Source of the DNA: Humitalea rosea
GTDB lineage: Bacteria; Pseudomonadota; Alphaproteobacteria; Acetobacterales; Acetobacteraceae
Length of the DNA stretch: 64,000 nucleotides
Assembly: GCF_003253705.1 (NCBI RefSeq)
Contig: NZ_QKYU01000001.1
Coordinates: 372,001-436,000 of the forward strand
Direction: 5' to 3'
Position 1 is the first letter of the stretch; the number at the start of each line of letters is the position of its first letter. The notes beneath the pieces were generated by a model. The model worked only from the letters and a program-made list of their open reading frames with translations, was not told the origin of the DNA and did not search any database. The position numbers and the translations under genes are program-made. This document shows positions 1 through 8,692 of this stretch, piece after piece.

Positions 1-1234
1 CGAACTCGGGCTTCAACTGCCCCGTCGAGGTGTCGAGCACCGCCTGGTCGAACTCGACGACGGCATCGAAGACGCCGCCATTGCGGATGAAGTCGTTCAG
101 CGCGCGCCGTTTCTCATCCTGCTCGGCGAAGCCATGCGCGGCGCTGCTGCTGCCAAGCGCCGTCACCACCGTGGCACCGAGGACGCGCACCCCGGGCAGC
201 CGCTCGCGCAGCATCGCGACGCCCCGGCGCATGCCGCCGGTCACCGCCTCGACGCTCGCATTGCCGTTGCGCGAGAAGTCGTTGATCCCCTCCAGCCAGA
301 CGAAGGAGCTGACCCCCGAGAGGCTCGCGACATCCCGCTCCAGCCGCTGCAGCGAGGCCGGGCCGCCGGCGAAGGGGCGGTCGGGCGCGTATTCGGCCGG
401 GCCCGCGACCTGGTTGCCGCCGATGCCGGCATTGACGACCGCGACCCGGTTGGGGAAGGCGGCATGCAGCCGGCGTTGCAGCACGTCGGGCCAGCGGTCA
501 TCCCCGTTCATCGTGCTGGCGGTGCCATCGGTGATGGAATCGCCGAAGCAGACCACCGCCGGGGTGCCGGCGGGCATCATCATGTCCACCGCATCGAGGA
601 AGAACCACGAGGCGGTCGGATGCGGAAAGGCGGCCTCGGCTTCCTCGGCGCCGCGTGCCCCGGCCCCGGGCGGGGTGGCATAGGAGGTTTGCAGCGCCTT
701 GGCATGCCAGGTCATCGGCCCGCTCTCACCGGCGACATGCAGCGATACGGCGAGCTTGCGGCCCGCCAGCAGCGGCGAGGCCGGCTCCGCGGCGAAGGGC
801 AGTGCCACCGCATCGCTCCAGGCATCGCGGCCCGGGGGGATGGTGACCGCGCCGGCGCCGCCGAAGCGCACCGCCTGGTTGGTGCCCGGCATCACCGCGG
901 CCCCGCCGTGCTGCAGACCGACATGGACGCCATCCAGCGTGAGCGGCTTCGTGCCGAAGGCGTTGGAGAAGCGCAGCCGCGCCTGGCGGCCCCAGACCGT
1001 GGGGCGGATGATGAGGCGCAGCGACTGGTCCTTCGCCCCATCCGGGGCCGAGGGAAAGGCAAAGCTCTGGTTCGGTTGCGCGGAGGGATTGCCGATGGGG
1101 TAAGGCCCCTGCGCCGAAGCGGCCCAGGTGGTTGCCCAGCCCTCGGCAGGCTGAGCCTCGGCGGCGCGGGGCGCCGCGGCCGCGGCGGCAAGCAGAACGC
1201 CCATCGCACGACGCGACAGATGAACATCCGACAT
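1..1234 (-). CDS. SGNH/GDSL hydrolase, exported (C-terminus off window)
   Basis: Predicted secreted esterase or lipase-like hydrolase of the SGNH/GDSL family. The reading frame is open from an ATG at 1234 to the left edge, giving 411 visible residues; the 3' end is missing. A GGAGGA ribosome site lies 6 nt upstream. The N-terminus carries SRRAMG followed by an alanine-rich stretch ending AEA, resembling a Tat signal. Block I is FGDSITDG with the nucleophile Ser at about residue 233, and the GxND block reads GIND near residue 318. The catalytic Asp-His block should lie beyond the edge. About 200 residues precede the GDS block, as in two-domain members of the family. Substrate unknown. Confidence 0.85.
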   Translation of the reverse strand, partial: MSDVHLSRRAMGVLLAAAAAAPRAAEAQPAEGWATTWAASAQGPYPIGNPSAQPNQSFAFPSAPDGAKDQSLRLIIRPTVWGRQARLRFSNAFGTKPLTLDGVHVGLQHGGAAVMPGTNQAVRFGGAGAVTIPPGRDAWSDAVALPFAAEPASPLLAGRKLAVSLHVAGESGPMTWHAKALQTSYATPPGAGARGAEEAEAAFPHPTASWFFLDAVDMMMPAGTPAVVCFGDSITDGTASTMNGDDRWPDVLQRRLHAAFPNRVAVVNAGIGGNQVAGPAEYAPDRPFAGGPASLQRLERDVASLSGVSSFVWLEGINDFSRNGNASVEAVTGGMRRGVAMLRERLPGVRVLGATVVTALGSSSAAHGFAEQDEKRRALNDFIRNGGVFDAVVEFDQAVLDTSTGQLKPEF

Positions 1235-1328
1235 ATCGCATCCTCCAGCCGGCCCCTTGTTCGCTGAGCCTGGCGACTGACGGTTGCATATGGCACCCAC
1301 GACCGCAACGATACCGTGTGGCGGCCCG

Positions 1329-2564
1329 TCACCCCGGGCGGTGCAGCACCGGCACTTGGCGGGTGACGGTGCGCCGCCCGTGCTTGAAGGCCGCGAGCAC
1401 CGGCGCGATGACCCGCAGCGCCTGCACCGCATCCGGCGCATCGACCACCACGAGATCGGCCGGCGCCCCCACCGCCAGCCCGTAATCCTGCCGCAGGAGG
1501 CGCGCCGAACCCGCGGTGATCATGCCCCAGACCGCCGTCATCTCGGCATCCGAGCCGCGCTGCACGATGTTGGCGTAGAGGTTCGCCTGCCGGATCAGCT
1601 GCCCATCGCCGAAGGGGGTGAAGGGGTTGAGGATGTTGTTGGAGGAGAGCGAACAGGTCACCCCGGCCTCGACCAGCCGGTTGGCATCGACCACGCTGCG
1701 CGGCACGGCCCGGTCACGATGCCGCCCGCCGAGGTAGAGGTCGGTCGCCGGCAGCACCGTCAGCGCCACCCCGGCATCGGCAAGCCGCCGCGCGATCGGA
1801 TCGACCTCCTCCGGCGACAGGGCGCAGAGCTTGGTGACATGGCCGATCGCGACCCGCCCGCCCCAGCCATATTGTTCGGTCAGGTCGCAGACCAGCAGCG
1901 TGTCCAGATCCTCGGCGCTGCTGCCGCTGTCCAGATGCATGTCGATGTCCACGTCGAACTCGCGCGCCATCTCGAAGACGCGGCGGATCTGTGCCGCGCG
2001 GTCGCTGTCGTAGTTGGGGGCGGCGCCGACGACGCGGGCGCCTGCGCGCAGCGCCGCGACCATCAGCTCATCGGTGCCCGGATTGTTGGTGAGGCCCTCC
2101 TGCGGCATCACGCAGATCTCGACATCGATGGCCCAGGCATAGGCATCGATCAGCGCCTTCACGCCCTCGAAGCCGCGCAGGCCCACGCGCGGGTCCACCT
2201 CCACATGGGTCCGCATCCGGGTGCAGCCGTGCAGGATGCATCGCTCCAGCGTGCCGCCGGCGCGGGCGGTCACATCCTCGACCGTGAAGCTCGGCTTGAC
2301 CGCCGAAACCCTTTCCATGGCGAGGTGCGGGAACCGCTGGGTCTCGCAGGCGCAACGGCCAAGGATGCAGGATTTGTCGAGATGGATATGCGTCTCGACG
2401 AAGCCGGCGCAGACGAGGCGATTGCCGAAATCGATATCCTCGGCTGCCTCCGCCGCGAGCTTCGGCGCGATGGCGGCGATCCTGCCGTCCTTCACGCCGA
2501 TATCCATCGGCGGGTCGCCCGCCGCCGCGCCATCCAGGCGGAGGTTGCGCAGAATCAGGTCCAT
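1329..2564 (-). CDS. amidohydrolase, cytosine-deaminase-like
   Basis: Metal-dependent hydrolase of about 411 residues in the cytosine deaminase branch of the amidohydrolase superfamily, probably acting on a cyclic amide or aminated heterocycle. Visible motifs are the metal-binding HIHLDK early in the barrel, DMHLDSGS with a further His, and GHVTKL. Where CodA has the His-Asp-Asp of strand 8, this protein reads SSNNILNPFTPFGDG, so the usual Asp ligand appears to be Asn. The start at 2564 has GGAG 6 nt upstream; an in-frame ATG at 2576 is an alternative. It is divergent from a Bug receptor about 100 bp away, which may supply its substrate. Exact substrate not assignable. Confidence 0.85.
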   Translation of the reverse strand: MDLILRNLRLDGAAAGDPPMDIGVKDGRIAAIAPKLAAEAAEDIDFGNRLVCAGFVETHIHLDKSCILGRCACETQRFPHLAMERVSAVKPSFTVEDVTARAGGTLERCILHGCTRMRTHVEVDPRVGLRGFEGVKALIDAYAWAIDVEICVMPQEGLTNNPGTDELMVAALRAGARVVGAAPNYDSDRAAQIRRVFEMAREFDVDIDMHLDSGSSAEDLDTLLVCDLTEQYGWGGRVAIGHVTKLCALSPEEVDPIARRLADAGVALTVLPATDLYLGGRHRDRAVPRSVVDANRLVEAGVTCSLSSNNILNPFTPFGDGQLIRQANLYANIVQRGSDAEMTAVWGMITAGSARLLRQDYGLAVGAPADLVVVDAPDAVQALRVIAPVLAAFKHGRRTVTRQVPVLHRPG

Positions 2565-2664
2565 GGGGGGCTCCATTATCGTCCACCGACCGAACCACGG
2601 AAGCCCCTTCCAGTCTACGGCACCGATCTTGCTGATGCGGCGGCAGAACTTGATCGGATTTCGT

Positions 2665-3642
2665 ATGACCATCCCCACACGCCGGCAGCTCATGGCCGCC
2701 ACCGCATTGCTCGCGGCGCCGGGCATCGCCCGCGCCCAGCCCGCCTGGCCCGACCGGCCGATCCGCTGGATCGTCAACTTCCCGCCCGGCGGCGCCGCCG
2801 ATATCCTCTCGCGCAGCCTCGGCGAATGGTTCGGCGGCCGGCTCGGCCAGCCGATCGTGATCGAGAACCGGCCCGGCGCCGGCGGGCTGCTCGGGGCGGA
2901 CCTGCTGGCCAAGGCGCGCGGCGACACGCATATGGTGATGATGTCGAGTGCGGCCTCGCATGGCATCGGGCCGGTGCTCTACGCCAATATCCCCTATGAC
3001 CCGCTGGCCGATTTCACCCATCTGCATCTGGTCGGCACCTTTCCCTCGGTGCTCGCGGTGGGGCCCGCCTTCAAGGGCGCGACGCTGGCCGACTACATCG
3101 CCGAGGCGAAGGCGCGGCCGGGCGAGATGACCTACGGCTCCGGTGGCAATGGCACGCTGAACCATCTGATCGGCCAGGTGCTGGCGCGGGCGGCGGATGT
3201 GCAGCTCACCCACGTGCCCTATCGCGGCTCGGCCCCGGCCATGACCGACACCATGGGCGGGCAGATCCAGTCGCTGATGGAAAGCCTGCCGACCGCACTC
3301 GGCAACCTGCGGTCCGGCCGGCTGCGGCCGCTGGCGGTCAGCGAGGCCGAACGCAGCCCGATCCTGCCCGATGTGCCCACCTTCGCCGAGGCCGGGCTGC
3401 CGGGGGTGGTCGCCACCAACTGGTTCGGCTTCTCCGCGACCGCCGGCATCCCCGCCTCGATCGCCGAGCGCTGGCGGGAGGAGATGGCCGCGGCCCTCGG
3501 CTCGACCGTGGTGCGCGAGCGCTTCGCCGCGATCGGCGTGCGCCCCGGCACGCTTGGCCCGGATGGCTATACCGCGCTGGTGCGGGATGAGCTGGACCGC
3601 TGGCGGGACGTGATCCGGGTCGGCAACATCCGGGTGGACTGA
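2665..3642 (+). CDS. Bug-family tripartite tricarboxylate receptor
   Basis: Periplasmic substrate-binding protein of the TctC/Bug family, 325 residues, the usual size. It begins with PTRRQLMAATALL and an ARAQ cleavage site, a Tat-like signal, followed by the family hallmarks WPDRPIRWIVNFPPGG, VIENRPGAGG near residue 75 and THVPYRGSAPA around residue 180. Such proteins bind carboxylates or related small anions for a TctAB permease, but none is encoded here. The ATG has no clear Shine-Dalgarno. Its divergent neighbour, the amidohydrolase, suggests a shared catabolic theme. Ligand unknown. Confidence 0.9.
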   Translation: MTIPTRRQLMAATALLAAPGIARAQPAWPDRPIRWIVNFPPGGAADILSRSLGEWFGGRLGQPIVIENRPGAGGLLGADLLAKARGDTHMVMMSSAASHGIGPVLYANIPYDPLADFTHLHLVGTFPSVLAVGPAFKGATLADYIAEAKARPGEMTYGSGGNGTLNHLIGQVLARAADVQLTHVPYRGSAPAMTDTMGGQIQSLMESLPTALGNLRSGRLRPLAVSEAERSPILPDVPTFAEAGLPGVVATNWFGFSATAGIPASIAERWREEMAAALGSTVVRERFAAIGVRPGTLGPDGYTALVRDELDRWRDVIRVGNIRVD

Positions 3643-3888
3643 CGGCGGGCGCGCGGCCGACAAGTTAATCTTGTCCCGCTCGACATGCATTTCGTGTTTG
3701 AACCGGCATCCCGGCTGACGGACGCTTCGGTGCGTGACACCCTTACCGAAGCAGCCGATCATCCGCCGGAGACAGGCCCCGATGCATGGCGCGTCGGGCC
3801 GCGCTCCGGGCTGCCCTGCCGCGATCGGGTCAGTCCGGACCCGCGGCGACGACCCCATGGTGACGCAACAGGCACAGGAGAGACATGC

Positions 3889-4947
3889 ATGACCATCTCG
3901 CGCAGGCACCTCACACAGGGGACCCTTGGCGGCCTGCTCGCCATGCCCTTCATCCGCCCGGCCTTCGCGCAGGAACGGACGATCACGCTCGCGGCCTATG
4001 GCGGCATCTTCCAGGAAAATTACCAGGCGGTCGTCGTCGATCCCTTCATGCGGGCGCATCCCGGCATCAAGGTGACCTATTTCGCCATGCCGAATTCGGC
4101 CCAGACGCTCGGCACGATCCGCGCGCAGAAGGCCGCCCCGCAGCTCGACGTCGCGATGTTCGACATCACCATCGGCAAGGCCGCGACGGATGAGGGGCTG
4201 CTCGACCCCCTCACCCCCGCCGAATTCCCGGTGCTGGCCGATCTCGCGCCCAGCGCCTTCGCCCCCGGCGTCAACTCGGTCGGCGTGACCTTCGACAGCC
4301 TGTCGCTGCTCTATTCGCCCGAGACGGTGAAGCCCGCGCCGACCTCCTGGCGCGTGCTGTGGGACCCCGCCTATAGCGGCAAGATCGCGATCACCGCCGC
4401 GCCGGACATCGTCGGCATCGGCATGACCCTGGTCGCCAACCGGCTGTTCGGCGGCACCGACTACAAGGATTTTTCTCGCGGCGTGCAGGCGCTGGCCGAC
4501 CTCTCCCCGCATGTGCTGAGCTGGGACCCCAAGCCCGACGCCTATACCTTCATCACCAATGGCACGGCCCAGCTCGGCGTGGGCTGGAACGCCCGTGGCC
4601 AGCTCTACAGCCGCCAGTCGGCCGGCAAGCTCGGCGCGGCGCTGCCGGAGGAAGGCTCGCTGTTCCAGATCAACACCCTGGGCCTGGTGAAGGGCGCGCC
4701 GCAGTCCGAGGCCGCCAAGGCCTTCATCGCCTATGCGCTCTCCCCCGTGGCCCAGGCCGCCTTCGCCGAGCGCATGTTCTACGCGCCGGTGAACACCAAG
4801 GCGCAGGTCTCGGCCGAGGCGCTCTCGGCCACCGCCGCCTCCCCCGAGCGGATGGGCAAGATGCTGGCCGTCGATTGGCTGGAGGTCGCGAAGTTCCGCA
4901 ACCAGCTCAACGAGCAGTGGCGCCGCCGCATCCTGACGCGCAGCTGA
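3889..4947 (+). CDS. ABC transporter substrate-binding protein (polyamine/opine type)
   Basis: Periplasmic receptor of 352 residues, family 1 solute-binding fold as in PotD- or Fe3+-type receptors. The start is set by AGGAG about 9 nt upstream. The SRRHLTQGTLGG segment followed by AFAQ is a Tat-like signal. The mature protein opens with TITLAAYGGIFQENYQ, typical of receptors paired with PotABC-like importers. It is the first gene of a four-gene operon with the ATPase and two permeases that follow almost without gaps, so it should deliver its ligand to that importer. Ligand not deducible; polyamines or other small cations are candidates. Confidence 0.9.
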   Translation: MTISRRHLTQGTLGGLLAMPFIRPAFAQERTITLAAYGGIFQENYQAVVVDPFMRAHPGIKVTYFAMPNSAQTLGTIRAQKAAPQLDVAMFDITIGKAATDEGLLDPLTPAEFPVLADLAPSAFAPGVNSVGVTFDSLSLLYSPETVKPAPTSWRVLWDPAYSGKIAITAAPDIVGIGMTLVANRLFGGTDYKDFSRGVQALADLSPHVLSWDPKPDAYTFITNGTAQLGVGWNARGQLYSRQSAGKLGAALPEEGSLFQINTLGLVKGAPQSEAAKAFIAYALSPVAQAAFAERMFYAPVNTKAQVSAEALSATAASPERMGKMLAVDWLEVAKFRNQLNEQWRRRILTRS

Positions 4948-4956
4948 TTGGTGGGC

Positions 4957-6075
4957 ATGGCTGCTGAGGCGGCGCCGCCGCACCTCGAATTGCACGGGCT
5001 GGAAAAGCGCTTCGGCGCCACCCGGGCCGTGCAGGCGCTGTCGCTGTCGGTGGGAAAGGGGGAGCTGATCGGGCTGCTCGGCCCCTCCGGCTGCGGCAAG
5101 ACCACGACCTTGCGGATGATCGGCGGGCTGATGCCCGCGACCGATGGGCGCATCATCGTCGCCGGGCGCGACGTCACCGCCTTGCCGCCGCACAGGCGGG
5201 ACATGGGCATCGTCTTCCAGAACTACGCGCTGTTCCCGCATATGGATGTCGCGCAGAACCTGTCCTTCGGGCTGGAGATGCGGAAGATCCCCGCCGACGA
5301 ACGGCAGCAGCGGGTCCAGCGGGCGCTGGCGATGGTGCGGCTGGAGGCGTTTGCCGCGCGCAAGCCGCGCGAATTGTCGGGCGGGCAGCAGCAACGCGTG
5401 GCCCTGGCCCGCGCGCTGGTGATCGAGCCCTCGATCCTGTTGCTGGACGAGCCGCTGTCCAACCTCGACGCCAATCTCCGCGAGGAGATGCGCAACGAGA
5501 TCCGCGACATCCAGCAGCGCCTCGGCATCACGGCTGTCTTCGTCACCCACGACCAGGCCGAGGCGCTGGCGATCTGCGACCGCATCGCGGTGATGCGCGC
5601 CGGCGTGCTGGAACAGCTCGGCACGCCCTTCGAGATCTATGAGCGCCCGGCCAATGAATTCGTCGCGGGCTTCGTCGGCCGGGTGAATCGCGCGGCGGGG
5701 CACCGCGGCGCGGATGGGCGGCTGCTGCTTGGCGACGTGGTCTTGCAGGGCACCGGCCACGCCGGCGCCGGCCCCGTCACCATCATGATCCGCCCGCACC
5801 GCATCCGCCTGACCGATACCCCGCCCGAGGGCATCGGCTGGAACAGCGCGACCGGCACGGTGACCCGGCGCACCTTCGTCGGCGACCTGCTCTCGATCGA
5901 GGTCGCGCTCGGCCCCGCGAGCCTGCTGGTCGAACAGCACACCTTCGCCGGCGCCGTGGTCGCGGGCCCGGGCGATGCGGTGCGCCTCGCCTGGCGGGCG
6001 GAGGACACGCTTGTGTTTCCGGCTTCGCCGGCTGGGGTGTTTCCGGCTCCGCCGGCTGGGGTGTTCCCGGCGTGA
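4957..6075 (+). CDS. ABC transporter ATP-binding protein (PotA-like)
   Basis: Cytoplasmic ATPase of the importer, about 372 residues. In order it shows Walker A GPSGCGKTTTL, Q-loop QNYALFPHM, signature LSGGQQQRVALARAL, Walker B LLLDEPLSNLD and H-loop VTHDQAEA, then a TOBE-type C-terminal domain. The start is uncertain: TTG 4948, GTG 4951 and ATG 4957 are in frame right after the previous stop, and I chose ATG. The last 20 residues are an in-frame tandem repeat of the octapeptide VFPAxPAG that runs into the stop and looks like a slippage extension rather than part of the family fold. The stop overlaps the next start as TGATG. Confidence 0.92.
   Translation: MAAEAAPPHLELHGLEKRFGATRAVQALSLSVGKGELIGLLGPSGCGKTTTLRMIGGLMPATDGRIIVAGRDVTALPPHRRDMGIVFQNYALFPHMDVAQNLSFGLEMRKIPADERQQRVQRALAMVRLEAFAARKPRELSGGQQQRVALARALVIEPSILLLDEPLSNLDANLREEMRNEIRDIQQRLGITAVFVTHDQAEALAICDRIAVMRAGVLEQLGTPFEIYERPANEFVAGFVGRVNRAAGHRGADGRLLLGDVVLQGTGHAGAGPVTIMIRPHRIRLTDTPPEGIGWNSATGTVTRRTFVGDLLSIEVALGPASLLVEQHTFAGAVVAGPGDAVRLAWRAEDTLVFPASPAGVFPAPPAGVFPA
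6013..6072 (+). repeat. 24-bp tandem repeat, 2.5 copies, at CDS 3' end
   Basis: Two 24-bp units at 6013-6036 and 6037-6060 differ at one base, followed by a 12-base partial copy. The repeat encodes VFPA(S/P)PAG and ends directly at the stop codon of the ABC ATPase. It adds residues beyond the TOBE domain, so it is probably neutral to transport. Confidence 0.85.
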
Positions 6076-6920
6076 TGGGCCGCTTCGGCCTGCTGCCGCT
6101 GCTGGTGCTGCCGGCGGTGGCGGTGAACCTGCTGACCTTCCTGTGGCCGATGCTGAACCTCGCCGGCCTCTCCTTCCGCGAGGGCATGCCGGGCGGCGGG
6201 ATCGGCACAGACTTCACCATGGCCACCTGGCGCGACCTGCTGGCCGATGAGTTCTACCTCGAAATCCTGCTGCGTTCGGTCGGCGTGTCGCTGACCATCA
6301 CCGGCTTCGCGCTGCTCGCGGGCTATCCGCTGGCCTTCTTCGTCCATCGCAGCGATGCGCGCTGGCGCAACCTGCTGGTGGTGGCCTGCATCTCGCCGCT
6401 GCTGATCTCGGCGGTGGTGCGGACCTATGGCTGGCTCGTGATCCTCGGCGATCGCGGCTTCGCGCCGAGCCTGCTGCGCGGCATCGGCATCGACCCGCCG
6501 CGGCTCGTCTTCAACATGACCGGGGTGATCATCGGGCTCGTGGAGATCCTGATGCCCTATATGATCCTCTCGCTGCTCGCGGGCTTCGGCAAGCTGAACC
6601 AGACCTTGGAGGAAGCCGCCGCCAGCCTCGGCGCGCCGCCGCTCACGGTGTTCTGGCGCATCGTGCTGCCGCTGACCCTGCCGGGGATATTGCTCGGCTG
6701 CCTGCTGACCTTCGTGCTGACGATATCCAGCTTCATCACGCCGAAGCTGCTCGGCGGCGGGCGGGTGCTGCTGTTGGCGACCGAGATCTACGACAATGCC
6801 ATCGTCACCCTGAACTGGCCGCTGGCGGCGGCCCTTTCGCTGATCGCGCTCGGCGTCTTCGGGGCGGCGATGGTGGTCTATGGCCGCATCGCGCGTGCCG
6901 CCGAAAGGGCGATCGCATGA
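6075..6920 (+). CDS. ABC transporter permease (PotB-like)
   Basis: Inner-membrane permease of about 281 residues, MetI/BPD type. Hydrophobic segments are spread along the protein, and the conserved EAA loop reads EEAAASLGAPPLTVFWRIVLP, which docks on the ATPase. A periplasmic loop follows the first membrane segment. Its ATG overlaps the ATPase stop by one base (GTG at 6072 is an alternative), and its own stop overlaps the next start, indicating translational coupling. It forms the transmembrane heterodimer with the following permease. Confidence 0.92.
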   Translation: MGRFGLLPLLVLPAVAVNLLTFLWPMLNLAGLSFREGMPGGGIGTDFTMATWRDLLADEFYLEILLRSVGVSLTITGFALLAGYPLAFFVHRSDARWRNLLVVACISPLLISAVVRTYGWLVILGDRGFAPSLLRGIGIDPPRLVFNMTGVIIGLVEILMPYMILSLLAGFGKLNQTLEEAAASLGAPPLTVFWRIVLPLTLPGILLGCLLTFVLTISSFITPKLLGGGRVLLLATEIYDNAIVTLNWPLAAALSLIALGVFGAAMVVYGRIARAAERAIA

Positions 6921-7723
6921 TCCGCTCCGGCCCCGGGCGCTACCTGTTCCTCGCATTGGTCGCGCTGCTGTTCCTGTTCCTGCTGGGGCCGGTGCTGCTG
7001 GTCTTCCCGATCTCCTTCTCGGCGGATTCCTTCATCGCCTGGCCACCTTCCGGCTGGTCGATGAAATGGTACGCGGCGATGCTGGAACAGCCGACGCTGG
7101 GCGTCGCGCTGCGCAACAGCCTGATCCTCGGCAGCATCGTCACCGTGCTGGCGCTGGCGATCGCGCTGCCGGCCGCCGTGGCGCTGTCGCGCGGCACCTT
7201 CCCGGGGCGGGATGCGATCATGGCGGGGTTGACCGCGCCGCTGCTGCTGCCGACCATCGTGCTCGGCTTGGCACTGCTCATCATCTTCGTGGGCCAAGGG
7301 CTGATCGGCTCCTGGCCGGGGCTGATCCTGGCGCATCTGCTGATCACCGTGCCCTATGCGCTGCGGGTGCTGGTGACGACGCTCGGCACCCTGCCGGCCT
7401 CGGTCGAGGAAGCCGCCTCCAGCCTCGGCGCGCCGGCGCTGCAGGTGTTCTTCCGCATCACGCTGCCGCTGATGACGCCGGGGCTGATCGCGGCGGCGGC
7501 CATCGTCTTCCTGGTCTCCTTCGATGAGGTGGTGATCACGCTGTTCATCGTCGGGCCGCATCTGACGACCCTGCCGGTGGCGCTGTTCCGCTACGTCGAA
7601 TCCCGCACCGACCCGCTGGTGGCGGCGGTGTCGGTGATGATGGTGCTGTTCACGCTCACCTTGGTCGTGGTGCTGGAACGCGCGGTCGGGCTGCGGCGGG
7701 CGATCGGCGGCAAGGCGGGCTGA
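6917..7723 (+). CDS. ABC transporter permease (PotC-like)
   Basis: Second inner-membrane permease, 268 residues, starting in an ATGA overlap with the first. It has about six predicted membrane segments and the EAA loop EEAASSLGAPALQVFFRITLP. The motif FDEVVITLFI in the last third is typical of PotC-type proteins in spermidine, putrescine and opine importers. It completes the receptor-ATPase-permease-permease operon. A LysR gene follows after a repeat-filled 78-bp gap and could control the operon. Confidence 0.92.
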   Translation: MIRSGPGRYLFLALVALLFLFLLGPVLLVFPISFSADSFIAWPPSGWSMKWYAAMLEQPTLGVALRNSLILGSIVTVLALAIALPAAVALSRGTFPGRDAIMAGLTAPLLLPTIVLGLALLIIFVGQGLIGSWPGLILAHLLITVPYALRVLVTTLGTLPASVEEAASSLGAPALQVFFRITLPLMTPGLIAAAAIVFLVSFDEVVITLFIVGPHLTTLPVALFRYVESRTDPLVAAVSVMMVLFTLTLVVVLERAVGLRRAIGGKAG

Positions 7724-7724
7724 C

Positions 7725-7791
7725 GCGGCCCAGACTTTGCGGGGCCCAGGCCTTGCCGGCCCAGACCTTGCATGGGCGGGCCGGACCTTGG
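7725..7791 (+). repeat. degenerate tandem repeat (about 15 bp, 4 copies)
   Basis: The gap between the permease stop and the LysR start is filled by four imperfect copies of a GGCCCAGACCTTGC-like unit. The first begins immediately after the stop codon at 7721-7723. No other signal is evident in the gap. Confidence 0.75.
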
Positions 7792-7801
7792 ACTGTCCGG
7801 C

Positions 7802-8692
7802 ATGAACCTCCGCTTTCTCGAAACCTTCCTCTGGGTCGCCCGGCTGAACAGCTTCAGCGCCACGGCGGAGCGGCTGCACACCACCCAGGCCGCCGTCTCC
7901 AACCGCATCGCGGCGCTGGAGCGGGAGCTCGGCATCCGCCTGTTCGACCGCGACCTGCGCTCCGTCCGGCTGACGCCAGAGGGCCGCGCCTGCCTGGCCC
8001 GCGCCGAGGAGATCGTCCGCCTCGCGCAGGAATTCCAGGGCTCGGTCAGCGCCCGGCACGCGCTGCGCGGCCGGCTCGCGATCGGGGCCATCGATTCCGT
8101 CGTGCACACCTGGCTGCCCGCGCTGATCCGCCGCATCCACCAGACCTACCCCTGCGTCGAGCTGGAGCTGACGGTGGACAGCAGCCTGACCATCGCGGGG
8201 CAGCTGCATCGCAACGAGATCGACCTCGCGCTGATCATGGGCCCGGTCATCGCGCCGGAGGTGGAAAGCCTCACCCTCTGCCGCCTACCCTGTTCCTGGT
8301 ATGCGGCGCCCGCGATGGACCTGCCGCCAGGTCCGCTCCGCGTCGCGGCGCTGGCCGCCTATCCCATCTTCGCCTTCACCCGGGGGTCCAAGCCGCACCA
8401 GGATGTGCTGCGGCACTTCGCCGATGCGGGGGTGAAGGCGGACACCGTCTCCAACTTCAACTCCATCGCGACCATGATGATCCTGGCGGCGGATGGGTTG
8501 GGGCTGACCGTGCTGCCGGATGCGGCGGCGGCGGCGGCCGTGGCGGCGGGGCGGTTGCGGCGGCTGGAGGTGTCACCCCCCTGCCCGGCCATCGAGGTCC
8601 ATGCCGCCTACAGCAACCAGCCGCGCAATGTCATCGCCGCCACGGTGGCGGCGATGGCGCTGGAGGAGGCCCGCCTTCAAGCCGTGGCATAG
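7802..8692 (+). CDS. LysR-family transcriptional regulator
   Basis: DNA-binding regulator of 296 residues. The N-terminal winged helix contains TAERLHTTQAAVSNRIAALE, the recognition-helix region of LysR proteins, and the remainder is the periplasmic-receptor-like effector domain. It starts at the ATG of MNLRFLETF. It lies downstream of the ABC importer on the same strand and its 3' end overlaps the convergent dehydrogenase by 16 bp. Either the importer or the minus-strand hyuA-hyuB operon is a plausible target. Effector unknown. Confidence 0.92.
   Translation: MNLRFLETFLWVARLNSFSATAERLHTTQAAVSNRIAALERELGIRLFDRDLRSVRLTPEGRACLARAEEIVRLAQEFQGSVSARHALRGRLAIGAIDSVVHTWLPALIRRIHQTYPCVELELTVDSSLTIAGQLHRNEIDLALIMGPVIAPEVESLTLCRLPCSWYAAPAMDLPPGPLRVAALAAYPIFAFTRGSKPHQDVLRHFADAGVKADTVSNFNSIATMMILAADGLGLTVLPDAAAAAAVAAGRLRRLEVSPPCPAIEVHAAYSNQPRNVIAATVAAMALEEARLQAVA

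Noticed and set aside
2068-5940. 1290-residue open frame on the minus strand opposite the Bug and ABC genes
   Set aside because: Antisense frame kept open by GC-rich codon structure; its sequence is low-complexity His/Arg/Gly-rich, while the opposite strand encodes clear families.
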